From NCBI RefSeq assembly GCF_000005505.3, contig NC_016133.3, positions 25,481,008 to 25,545,007 on the forward strand: 64,000 bases of DNA. Direction: 5' to 3'. Below are positions 12,036-21,949 of the stretch, in pieces (the first letter of the stretch is position 1; the number at the start of each line of letters is the position of its first letter). Under the pieces are notes generated by a model. That model did not search any database, was not told the DNA's origin, and saw nothing but the letters and a program-made list of their open reading frames with translations. This DNA is from Brachypodium distachyon. Its lineage: Eukaryota > Streptophyta > Magnoliopsida > Poales > Poaceae. Made by a program: the position numbers and the translations under genes.

Positions 12036-14135
12036 ATGACAGAACTTACACGAAGGATGGAAAATAGGCCTATGCTATCAAGTGACCGACATGAGCGTTT
12101 TTCACCACGTCCATCCGCCTCATCTCTTGTTGACATTGGCAAGGCAAAAGTATATCGCATTCTTTGTAATGTCAATAATTGTTTTGGACCTTTCTTTGAT
12201 GGAAATAATGATGCTGAAGCTTATATTGATTGGCAAAATAGATCTAATTGCGCAATTCACATGCTTCCATGTACTAGATAGTCGTAAGGTCCAAATTGCT
12301 AGTAGTACATTTCGTTTTGATGCATTATCATGGTGGAGTGAGATAGTTAGAGAAAAAAAGATACCTCACACTTGGATTGATATGAAGAAAATCATGAGAG
12401 AAAAATATGTTCCTCCAAGTTATGCTTATGAGTTGCGTTCCGAATTACGACGTTTGAACCAAGATGATAAAACTGTTGATGCTTACTACCATGAGTTCCA
12501 AATTTTAACATTACGATCTAGTTTTGATGAAACAGAAGAAAGGAAAATGGATAGACTACGGGCTTAACTTTGAAATTTCTTACATGATTGAATATGGATA
12601 ATACGACTCTATATTGTGTTTGCTTAATCTTGCTCGTGAAGTTGAGCTGAAATTACAACGAAGGTCCACTACAAATGAGTCGAGCCCACAAGGTAACGAT
12701 ACAAAAGATTTTGTTGATGAACTAAATATAACGAGTGTTGGAATAAATGAGATATCTGATGAACATGCTGGCCTTGTAAAATTGTTGATTTACTTGCTGA
12801 TTTGAGCACACACATTGATTCAAATGATAATGATTTATGTGTGGATTTACCTACTGATTATGAAGAGACTTGTGATGCGATGATTAAATTTGATTTATGT
12901 TGCGTTGAATTAATTAAACATGAAGAAGTGTTTCCTATGGTTCTGCCTATTAATTCTTTGTGTTCTATATATTTGTCACATGCAATGGACAAAGTTTTCG
13001 AGTTAACAATTTCAAAATCTTCTGCTAGTGCTTATGGATACACTATTCAATTAATTGGAGAGCATGATGTGAACAATAAATTTTTGGTGCATCAGATTTG
13101 CAGTGCTTGTGATAACTTTTTTGATTTGAGAGAGAACAATATTTTGCGTATGCTCAATCATTTTGATATGACCTCTAATATTGGTGATAGTTGTATGACA
13201 AATAACTTGTGACATGATTGCACATTGATGCATATTGTAGCATGCCATTTGGAAATTTTGAATTATTGTTCACCTACATTAGGATGGTTTAATGATGAGA
13301 ATTACAAATTAAAATGTGATACTTGCCGTTGGAATATGACTATTAATCTTTTGCACTATTATGAGTTTTATTTATGTGAAACATCGAATGTGCAGCATGG
13401 GAGTGGAGTTGACATATACATATACCATGCACACACTTTGTCTATTTTGTCAGCCTCTTTTCAGCACAAACGACGCCGAGGACGGCTTTTCTTTCAAGAA
13501 AGGGAGGATGATATGGACATGATCACCATGGATACGACCATTAGAACCCTAATTGTTGATGTATCTAATAACTATTATAATAAGGTGAATTCAATTACAA
13601 AATGTTTTCAATGTGTTACTTGCAAAGAGGCGGAGCTACTATCTTGTGTAATCTTATTATGTAGGCATCTTATTGAACTTTACAAGTCCAAAGTGAAGAT
13701 GAAGTGTGATAGCCTGCAAAGGGAGATTCAAAGTGAAGCCTATCAAGTCTACTTTCCAACAAATCAAACGGCACATGATTCGGAGCTTGCTAGAGAAAGA
13801 TATCACGAATTAAAGTTGAATCTGATTCGGGTCCGAGCTGCCAGGAGACCCGAATTTGTTTTAATCACCCAGGCCGCATCCGAGTCCAAATCAAGAAAAC
13901 AAGTACTTGTTGGAAAGTTAATTACAAGACCTTTACAACGGATCTAGCCCCATCAAGGGATTCGACTCGTGCTGACCGTGGCGGACAAAACAAGCTGACG
14001 GATCTGTTTTTCTGTTTCTTAAAGAGTTGTAGTTTGTTAGGAAAGTTAGAGATAGAGTTGGATTTCGGCCTCCTTACTCAAGGTGGACGAAAATATCTCT
14101 CCCTCCTTCTTTATATACCCCATGAGCCCCCCTAA
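12036..14135 (+). pseudogene. GU-A+ gag-U3 ORF (subfamily 2), decayed
   Basis: ATG at 12036 in the context TACTAACCATGACAG, shared by all GU copies. The frame breaks near 12240 and again downstream. Remnants lie at 12082-12567, 12614-12805, 12802-13212 and 13225-13947. The last one crosses the PPT and the LTR start at 13509 in the coding frame, then is broken near 13885 by loss of a G relative to the CATCCGGAGTCC of GU-B. The family stop codon is at 14133-14135. The N-terminus resembles GU-C rather than GU-A-/GU-B. Homology is clear; coding capacity is lost. Confidence 0.75.
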
Positions 14136-14520
14136 GGAGCCTTGGGTTTTGATTAGATAAAGTTTAGCCATCTTTGCTACTTTCGTGTAATCGCGTGTGT
14201 CGGTTAGACCACCTGTTTTACCGTCGTCAAGACTCCAACTTATCGTCTCGTTGAGACATTGGTTTGATATAGTATATTCGCAATTTGAGATTGCATCCAC
14301 TATTTATCTTGTTCTTGCTCGTTCTTCGATTGCTTGCAGGAACAAAGACCTTCGTTGTCAGGTTGATCGTGCCCCCGCGTGATCAATAACCCTCTGGAGT
14401 TGGTGTATCGATTGTTAAGGCGCTGCCTCCTAGGCCGTAGTCGGATCGTCAACGTCACCTCCTACCCAAATCGAGAGTTATCAATCTCATCGAAAGATCG
14501 GGCCACCCACACCCACATCA
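13509..14520 (+). repeat. GU-A+ 3' LTR
   Basis: 1012 bp from TGATATGG to CACATCA, sharing the unusual ACATCA end with the 5' LTR at 5173. Followed by host Solo-1 sequence. Confidence 0.9.
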
Positions 14521-14640
14521 GTTCCTCTGAGTCGAGTTCCATTGGATTCAGGAATGGATCGTCCATGGACGTCTCTCCCGTGGATTTGGGGAGCGCCTAT
14601 GTTGCAAATGTGGAATGCCACCTGGGGTAACAGAGATCGG

Positions 14641-15675
14641 ACTATTTTCCTGTTTAGTAGCTTGCAGTACAACCACATGGTAATATGGGCTCTGCCAGGA
14701 TGGATGTAAGACATATGATCCTGGATCCGAGGGATTGTGCAGATGTAGCCGTGTAGGTGGGAACGTAGGTCCCTCAGGTGGTCTGGGTGATTATGGTCTG
14801 AAAATTCCTCTAATCGATGCCGTTGCTACTCTACCCCGAGGATAGCAAAGGATTAACACGTCGATTTCTTGTGGGTAAAATGTACAACCTCTCGAGAGTG
14901 TCAAACTAAGTACTTAGCCGTGTCCTCGGTTACGGACAATTTTGAGCAACTAGATTTGGGGGCTGTAAGGAAGGTCTCACTCATTCCAATTTATTAATAA
15001 AATGTATGGTTTGAACAGGGTAGGAACAATTGATGTGTGTACTCAATGTGCTCTAGGTTAATAGGAGCATGGGTGTTTCTACTCCGTGTCCAATAGTGAT
15101 AAAACTATTTGTTTAAAAATTTTAGGATGAAACATTGATGCTTTTATGCAAATAGCCAAACCCCTACCTTGCCAAATAGTGCATATACTTGTTAGGTCTG
15201 CTATAACCCTTTGGTGAACTTGCCAATACATTCAATGTATTGACCCCCTAGTGGCTGCAACGTTTAAATGTTGCAGGTGAACCACGTGAAGAGTGAGGTG
15301 CGAATTGTTAGGGTTGCGAGTTTACATTCCAACATGTTTCAACCGTGGAGTTGTTATGGGACTCCTGTATCTTCTGCCTTCCGCTGCAAGATTTTATTTT
15401 CTCTTTAGCTAACCCATGAGATTATACAATATGTAAGGTACTATTTAATTCTGGATCAATACGACGTAATATACTTTTGACCTTTGTATCTTGATATTAC
15501 ATCTTGAAACTGTGTGTGCTAGCGAGTCGATCCAGGGACTAGCACAGTAAGCACAGAGATCGAACCCTGTATGGGGGCGGTCGCTTCAGCTGCCAGGCTG
15601 CCCAAATTCCTCGCCGGAGAAGCTTCGGACACCGCCGTCTTTTTGGTCGCCGCCGACTAGCCAGTGAACTCTAAC
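14641..15675 (+). repeat. 1035-bp block repeated at 26335-27369 (likely donor)
   Basis: The block starts ACTATTTTCCTG and ends GAACTCTAAC. It covers the tail of Solo-1, its 3' end (15588), the TSD copy GCTGC and 82 bases of Tek1 LTR. In this location it is collinear with both neighbours, so it is the original. The copy at 26335 is the same length with only a few substitutions seen by eye. Confidence 0.85.
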
Positions 15676-17739
15676 CGCCACTTTTTGTTTCTTCCTTCTC
15701 CTCTCTTCATTGCGCACCTCGTGGCGCGCACCTTTTCTTTTGTTGTGCCCTGTAGCGCAAAGACCCGACCCGGCCGAAGCTCACCGTCGGCGCCACCTCT
15801 TCCCGTCATCCTAGGCGTCGTTCCTGTCGCCCTTGAGGAAAACCGCCGCCGCCTTCGAGTTCGTCTCGCGGAACCGCACCTCCGCCGCCGATTCCTGAGC
15901 TCCGAGGATCATCAGAACGCCCACACCTCCGTTTTCCACACCGCCGCCGTCGCCAAAACCCTAGCACAGCCGCCTGAGGTAAGGCAGATGCTCCCCGACC
16001 GTCCGATCTCCTTTCCACGGTTGAGATTAGAACACTTAAGTGAAGGGGTATCGGTAGATCTGGGCCATCCGTTTATGCAGATCCGACGGCTGGCTTACAA
16101 AAATCAAATAAGCTTTTAATTAAGGCTCATCTCTGTTTCATACAAAGTAATTGCCCCTTTATTAATTTATAATCTGTCCAAACTTTTTGTGAAGCTCTTT
16201 AAAACAGAAGATAAACATGTTAAGTTTAAAACCAACCTTAGTGTGTATCTTCATGACTATTGCATCAGGACATGTTTTTGTATTGAATAGCATGTTTATG
16301 TGTGTGTGTATTCTTTTATTTTAGATTGTGTTGATTGTGAACCTTGTTGTTGCGAAGAGTGCGAGAACTACCACAACCTTGGACAAGGCAAGTTCACTTT
16401 GATCATTTTCCAAATATTTTTACTATGCACTAGTTGCTTTATTAGTTGCATTAGGAATATTATTTGTACCTCTATGCTAGCTATAAATCGCAGGTAGTAT
16501 AGTTTTACCCTTGCCATTACCTTGCTACCAATTTGCCATCACCTTGCTGTTGAATGCTAAGCTATGGTAGTATCGTGGGGGAAATTACTACATTATGGTA
16601 TTGTTATGTCTTTGGAGAAATGAGATGTTTAATTAGAGTAAGGCAAAATAATCAATTTAACCATCCTGGGTTGACAGCTTTGAGGATTTTGATGTTTTGC
16701 GGCGTCAGGTCCATTTCTATGAGTCGTCTCTCCATGTCTATGGGAGCGCCTGGGTCGCAAATGTGAAATGCCACCTGGGGTAACCGAGACTGGACTAGTT
16801 TCCTTTTTAGTAGCTTCCAGTACAACCACAATGCTAAATGGGCTCTCGCGAGAATAAAGTATGTTGTATGAACCTACACCCGAGGAATTGTAATGAGGTA
16901 GCCTGTGTAGGGGGAGCGTGATTCTCTCGTGGTTTAGGGAATTACTTCTGAAAATCTCGTAATCGACGCCGTTTCTACTCTATCCTGAGGACAGCAGGGG
17001 ATTAACCCGTCGGTTTCTTGTGGGGAATGTGTACAAACTCTCGAGAGCGTCAAAACGAAGTACTTAGCCGTGTCCCCGGTTATGAACAATTATGAGCAAC
17101 TGGATAGTGGAGCTGTAAGGAAAGTCTCACTCACTCTAATTTCTTAATAAAATGAATGGTTTGAACTTGGGGTTTAGGAGCATTGATGTGTCTACTATAT
17201 GTTCTTAGTTTAATAGGAGCATGGTTGTGTCTACCCCATGTCCTATAGTGATAAAATTATTTGATTAAAATGATAGAATTAAACAATTAAGCTTTTATGC
17301 AAATAGCCTGAACCCCACCTTGCCAGAATATACATATACTTGGTAGGTTCTGATATAACTCCTAGTGATCTTGCCAATACATTCAATGTATTGACCCTAG
17401 TGGCTGCGTCGTTTAATGATGCAGGAAGCTCCGACAAAGAGTAAGGTTACGCTCTGGTGTTTGGGTTACGGGCCTACATTCCAACACGCTCTCATCGTGG
17501 TGTTGATGTAGCCCTTGTAGCTTTAGTTTTCCATTGTTGAACTATTGTTTTAATTCCAGCTAACCCATGGGGTTATGCGAGTTTGTAAGTACTCTTAAAT
17601 TCTGGATGATGCGTTGTAATACTTGAGACCTTTGTTCTATGATATTACATCTTGAAACTGTGTGTGCTAGGTAGTCGATCTAGGGACTAGCACTAAAAGC
17701 ACAGAGATCGAACCCGTGTACGGGGGTGGTCGCTTCAGA

Positions 17740-17751
17740 TGGTATCAAAGC
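17740..17751 (+). promoter_or_regulatory. Tek1 primer binding site
   Basis: TGGTATCAAAGC two bases after the LTR end. It is the initiator tRNA-Met complement with one G-to-A change, consistent with an old element. Confidence 0.8.
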
Positions 17752-18129
17752 ATTGTGTTGCCTGTAGGAACGTGACCCTAGAATGGACTAGACCAAAAGA
17801 GACCATAGGATTATTCTATGCATTGCATGCCTCTTTGAGTTTGCATGTTGGATACATTCATATTCATATACCTTTCAAATCATATCATTGTTTAGTACCT
17901 ACATACTACATGTGTTTTACTTCATTTACACTTGCAATATTATCCCTTCTCATGCATCTTCAGATTTTATATGCATTTATAACAATCTCATACTACACTG
18001 TCATGTTTCCACCATTGCATTTATTCGTCATGTTTGCATAACATACACACCACCTTGTCATCGTTACATTTATGCATTTATCTACTTGAGCATATGACTG
18101 ATTCTCTCCTCCCACCAAAAATCTTGTAG

Positions 18130-18978
18130 ATGAACGGCCCACCAAACTTCGGCGACGAACCTCCCTTCACTCACGTCCACTACCCAACAACCGAGGACGA
18201 CATCCCCTTTGGAAGGCAGCTGGCGACGTTGTGCACGACGCTGCACCTGGCAGCACCTTGTTTCAGAGGACGCGCCGAGCCAGAGGGATCTCAGGGAGGA
18301 GCAAGCCGCTGGGAGATTGACACCGAGATCAAGGGACGGACTGTTATCCCAATGACGCCCGACATCACCTACTCCGTGCGCTACCCCGACTTCATGCTGG
18401 GACTCCAGTTCGCCATGCATCACGCGATAGCGCATGTGTGCGAGGCATACCACGACGACCTGCCACAGGAATCCGTCTTCCGTAGCTTCGGGAGGCGAAT
18501 TGTTGGCAGGAATGCCGTGGGACCGAAAGTCCTAGGCGAAGATCCACACATGGAGGATGTTCAGTTTCAAGCATTGGAGCAGAACACGGTGGATATGGGG
18601 AAGAGCCTTTACAATGAGATGACCCGAGCGGACAATGATGAGGAATAGGTGGGGATACTCAAGGGACAACTGGCGCAGCAGGCAACTGAGCTGACCCGCA
18701 GGGGAACCGCCATCCTGAACATGCACGAGTTCATGGAGCAGATTCTGTATGAGAAGGACCTTCTGCAGCTCAACTTCGACCAGCTCCAAGCTCAAGTCAC
18801 CAACCCTGCACCTAGACCTGCACCTGCACCAGCACAGCCTCCACCACCCCCTCAGGATGAGGAGATGGAGCCACAGGAGGAGGAGCCTCAGGAGGCGCAG
18901 GAGATGAACACCCTTGCCACCAACACCCGTTCTAGGGCGAGGACCTCCAGAGCCACCAACTTCGTCGCCCTTCCTTAG
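18130..18978 (+). pseudogene. Tek1 ORF0-like frame upstream of gag, one stop
   Basis: ATG at 18130. The frame runs 172 codons to TAG at 18646-18648, then stays open in the same frame to 18978, so one nonsense codon splits an original protein of about 282 residues. The N-terminal two thirds are globular and match no domain I recognise. The C-terminal part has a likely coiled-coil stretch, then a Pro/Ala run and a Glu/Gln-rich acidic stretch (about residues 215-262). Extra ORFs before gag are known in some rice Ty3 elements of this general type (RIRE3/RIRE8 'orf0'); equating them is inference. The 339 bases from 18979 to 19317 separate it from gag and hold nothing recognisable. Confidence 0.6.
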
Positions 18979-19352
18979 ACTCAGCTCGGAGCCCGCCAAA
19001 CTATCTATCTATTTATATTTCGTTAATCGTGATAGTCATTGACCATGCTGTCGTTGTGGTGTGACAATGTAGATTCGTGTGTTTGCTTGCAACTTTTACT
19101 TATGATTTAGGCTGGTATGCCTCGTGAACTTTTTTCTTTTGGATGCTAAATTTTAGTGAATGCTTTGCTTGTGTTATAATTGTCATCTTCATGTTTGAAT
19201 TTGCTATACTTGTGATATGCCTGTTGTTTGTATTGTTGTATTTGCCTGTGTTGTGGGGCTTAGTTTTCCCTTAGACCCTATCTGTCTATTGTCCTCATCT
19301 ATGCTGTCCCAAAATAGATGCCGTCGAGACGTGAACCTCGCCGCAGTGCTAC

Positions 19353-20364
19353 TGATATGGACATGATCACCATGGATACGACCATTAGAACCCTAATTGT
19401 TGGTGTATCTAATAACAATTATAATCAGGTGAATTCAATTACAAAATGTTTTCAATATGTTACTTGCAATGAGGCGGAGCTACTATCTTGTGTAATCTTA
19501 TTATGTAGGCATCTTAATGAACTTTACAAATCCAAAGTGAAGATGAAGTGTGATAGCCTGCAAAGGGAGATTCAAAGTGAAGCCTATCAAGTCTACTTTC
19601 CAAGAAATCAAACGGCACATGATTCGGAGCTTGCTAGAGAAAGATATCACGAATTAAAGTGGAATCCGATTCGGGTCCGAGCTGCCAGGAGACCCGAATT
19701 TGTTTTAATCACCCAGGCCGCATCCGGAGTCCAAATCAAGCAAACAAGTACTTGTTGGAAAGGTAATTACAAGACCTTTCCAACGGATCTGGCCCCATCA
19801 AGAGATTCGACTCGTGCTGACCGTGGCGGACAAAACAAGCTGACGGATCTGTTTTTCTGTTTTCTAAAGAGTTGTAATTTGTTAGGAAAGTTAGAGATAG
19901 AGTTGGATTTCGGACTCCTTATTCAAGGTGGACGAAAATATCTCTCTCTCCTCCTTTATATACCCCATGAGCCCCCCTAAGGAGCCTTGGGTTTTGTTTA
20001 GTTAAAAGTTAGCCATCGCTACTACTTCGTGTAATCGCGTGTGTCGGTTAGACCACCTGTGTTACCGCTTTCGGAACCCCAACTTATCGTCTCGTTGAGA
20101 CTTTGGTTTGATATAGTATATTCGCAATTTTAGATTGCATCCGCTATTTATCTTGTTCTTGCTTGTTCTTCGATTGCTTGCAGGAACAAAGACCTTCGTG
20201 GTCAGGTTGATCGTGCCCCCGCGTGATCAATAACCCTTTGGAGTTGGTGTATCGATTGCTAAGGCGCTGCCTCCTAGGCCGTAGTCGGATCGTCAACGTC
20301 ACCTCCTACCCAAATCGAGAGTTACCAATCTCATCGAAAGATCGGGCCACCCGCACCCGTATCA
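19353..20364 (+). repeat. GU-B LTR1
   Basis: TGATATGG...CCCGTATCA, 1012 bp. The U3 frame is open and ends with TAA at 19978-19980. The TATA box TTTATATA is at 19955-19962. Confidence 0.95.
19955..19962 (+). promoter_or_regulatory. GU LTR TATA box (LTR position 603-610)
   Basis: TTTATATA, in the context CTCCTTTATATACCCC, is conserved in every GU LTR. The U3 frame stops 18 bases downstream (628), so nearly all U3 is coding and the RNA start should fall just after the stop codon. Confidence 0.7.
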
Positions 20365-20366
20365 CG

Positions 20367-20378
20367 TGGTATCAGAGC
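20367..20378 (+). promoter_or_regulatory. GU-B primer binding site
   Basis: TGGTATCAGAGC (initiator tRNA-Met complement). The LTR end and PBS together read GTATCACGTGGTATCA, a direct GTATCA repeat around CGTG. Confidence 0.85.
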
Positions 20379-20720
20379 TTAAGGTTGCTCGGTGAGATTT
20401 TTCCAGTTTATCCGTAGTTTAGATCTGTTTTTACCTATCGTCCAGAAAAAGCCAAACAAAAATTAGAATTAGTTACCTTGTCCTAGAACCAATCTGAGCC
20501 TTGCAATTTTCACATTAGTATTTGCATTGTTGAATCTTTGCTGCATTAATCGTGTCGAGTTGCTGGATTAGATTGGATCGTTTTTCAGATTTTTTCTACT
20601 AGATCGAACTTGCTTTTGGTTTTCTTGTTCTTCGTGTGACGCAGGTTTCCTTCATCAATCTTCCGCCGCCAAACTTCCTGCCACACCACCGCCATAATCT
20701 TCCGCCGCCACCATATCTTC

Positions 20721-20828
20721 CACCGAGTCCCTCTTGGAGTCCTACACCGAGTCCCTCTTCGAGTCCTACACCGAGTCCCTCATCGAGTCCTACACCGAGT
20801 CCCTCTTCGAGTCCTACACCGAGTCGGC
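20721..20828 (+). repeat. 24-bp leader minisatellite of GU-B
   Basis: Four units of CACCGAGTCCCTCTTCGAGT+CCTA with single-base variants, then a partial unit. Copy number varies between GU copies: about five in GU-A+ (5530-5668), two in GU-A- (9468-9540) and four in GU-C (41757-41868). Confidence 0.85.
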
Positions 20829-21949
20829 AAGTTATAGTTTTCAGCCGCGAATCCGAGTCCGAGTCCAATAAGGAGTGCTTTTGGAAAGTGTTTCATCATA
20901 GATCGAATTTTGTTTAGAGATCAAGTTGTTTGGAAATTTGAAAAAAAAAAAAGGAAAGAAAAAAAAAGGAAAGAAAGAAAGAAAAAAAAACGAAAAAAAA
21001 AAAGAGTTCGAGTCAGTTTCGGACCCGAGTCCGAGTAGAATTTTAGTTTCGGGTGGGTTTGACCCGTGTTCAGTAAAACGGGCGTATCTTTTGCGTACCA
21101 ACTCGGATTTGGACGTTCTTGGACTTTTTGGAAAGCTCAGGACGAGGCGCATCAGGAAATATCCAGGGCGTTGCCCTGCACTTTGACCCCCAAATTCGGT
21201 TTGTAAGGTGGACTTTCTGAGCTTCCAAGTTTCTGCATCCGTTTTCCGGCGTCGCTGCAGCCCGGTGTTTCTCAGTTTTCTCCATTGTCCGACATCCGTT
21301 TTGAGTGATCTTGCCCTTGCTGGAAAGCTTGTGTCGATACCCTTCTAACCCATATTTTTCCATATTTTTCTGGATTTTTCTTACTGCAGCCTTTGCTGTT
21401 CTTCGACAGACCGACGTACAGTTTTCCGGTCGTTCTTTTGCGTGAGTTTCTGGGGTTAAAAAAAAAAAAGAAAAAAAAAAGAAGAAGAAAAGAATAAGAA
21501 GCCAAACAGAAGGCCACAAAAAAAAAAGAAAAAAAAATCCCAGGGATTTACTTGTTGTGCCATCTTTTGATCTATCTATTCCTACCTTCTTCAGTATCTA
21601 GGCTTAGATTATTTCTGTAATTCGTTCTTATCGACTCCAGCAGCTAGGACTAGCATTATTGAGCATATTTTCAACTTTGCATTGCTGATTTGATTATTTG
21701 CTATTCCTTGCTACTCACAAAAGCCTCCAAGCTCCACAGATTCTACACCTAGGTTGGTTTGTTACCGAGGCATTGATACATTTAATCTTCGGAGGGCTTG
21801 GTCACGCCGCTGGCCATCACCTTCCTGTTTTGCATGGTAAGAACTTGTAAGAACTTGATTTTTAGCTTGAGAGTTGAGCGACTTGTAGCCACATCCTAGT
21901 AGTTGATAGGAACATATTACTGTGATTTGTTTCTTGTTTTCTACTAACC

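Larger units (their letters stand above)
4161..14520 (+). mobile_element. GU-A+: gag-U3 family element, split by GU-A-
   Basis: LTR, leader, gag-like ORF and LTR lie in plus orientation, interrupted by GU-A- at 5685-10931. The host site is the Solo-1 LTR: ...CTATGGGTCC to the left and TCTGAGTCGAG to the right, contiguous in the homologous minus-strand LTR near 38975-38990. The TSD is imperfect: GGTCC plus one extra G at the left, GTTCC at the right. Its ORF has several frameshifts, making it the most decayed GU copy, as expected for the oldest one. Confidence 0.85.
1271..15588 (+). mobile_element. Solo-1: solo Ty3 LTR inserted in Tek1 5' LTR
   Basis: It starts TGTAACATGCC (1271) and ends GGTCGCTTCA (15588), the same LTR superfamily as Tek1 but clearly diverged. 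Flanks are GCCGC (1266-1270) and GCTGC (15589-15593), a 5-bp duplication with one C/T change. No PBS or coding sequence follows its end, so it is a solo LTR. Without GU-A+ it is about 3.96 kb, longer than the Tek1 LTR because a segment of about 0.6 kb is present twice (see 3190-4160). Confidence 0.75.
509..17737 (+). repeat. Tek1 5' LTR, interrupted by Solo-1
   Basis: LTR sequence occupies 509-1270 and resumes after 15593. Removing Solo-1 and one TSD copy joins ...ACGCCGC to CAGGCTGCCC, matching the uninterrupted order of the homologous LTR at 2056-2080 (ACGCCAC CAGGCCGCC). The terminal segment 17640-17737 carries the family's conserved tail (GATCGAACCC...GGTCGCTTCA) and is followed two bases later by the PBS. 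Short frames inside it (for example 15664-16119) are GC-rich LTR sequence, not genes. Confidence 0.82.
20365..21949 (+). other. GU-B leader
   Basis: About 1.58 kb of untranslated leader. It has four units of a 24-bp repeat (20721-20816 plus a partial unit) and two A/G runs (about 20941-21005 and 21459-21537). It then has the conserved stretch leading to the gag ATG in TACTAACCATGACAG. No ATG-started sense frame of note is present; the Pro/Ser-rich frame over the 24-bp repeats begins with GTG. Confidence 0.75.

Noticed and set aside
17701..17737. tRNA-like B box (GGTTCGATC on the minus strand) in LTR tails
   Set aside because: No A box, cloverleaf or acceptor stem. It is part of the conserved LTR end in every copy.
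18532..18999. 155-codon minus-strand frame
   Set aside because: Opposite the ORF0 Pro/Glu-rich region; Leu-rich translation is the mirror of that composition.
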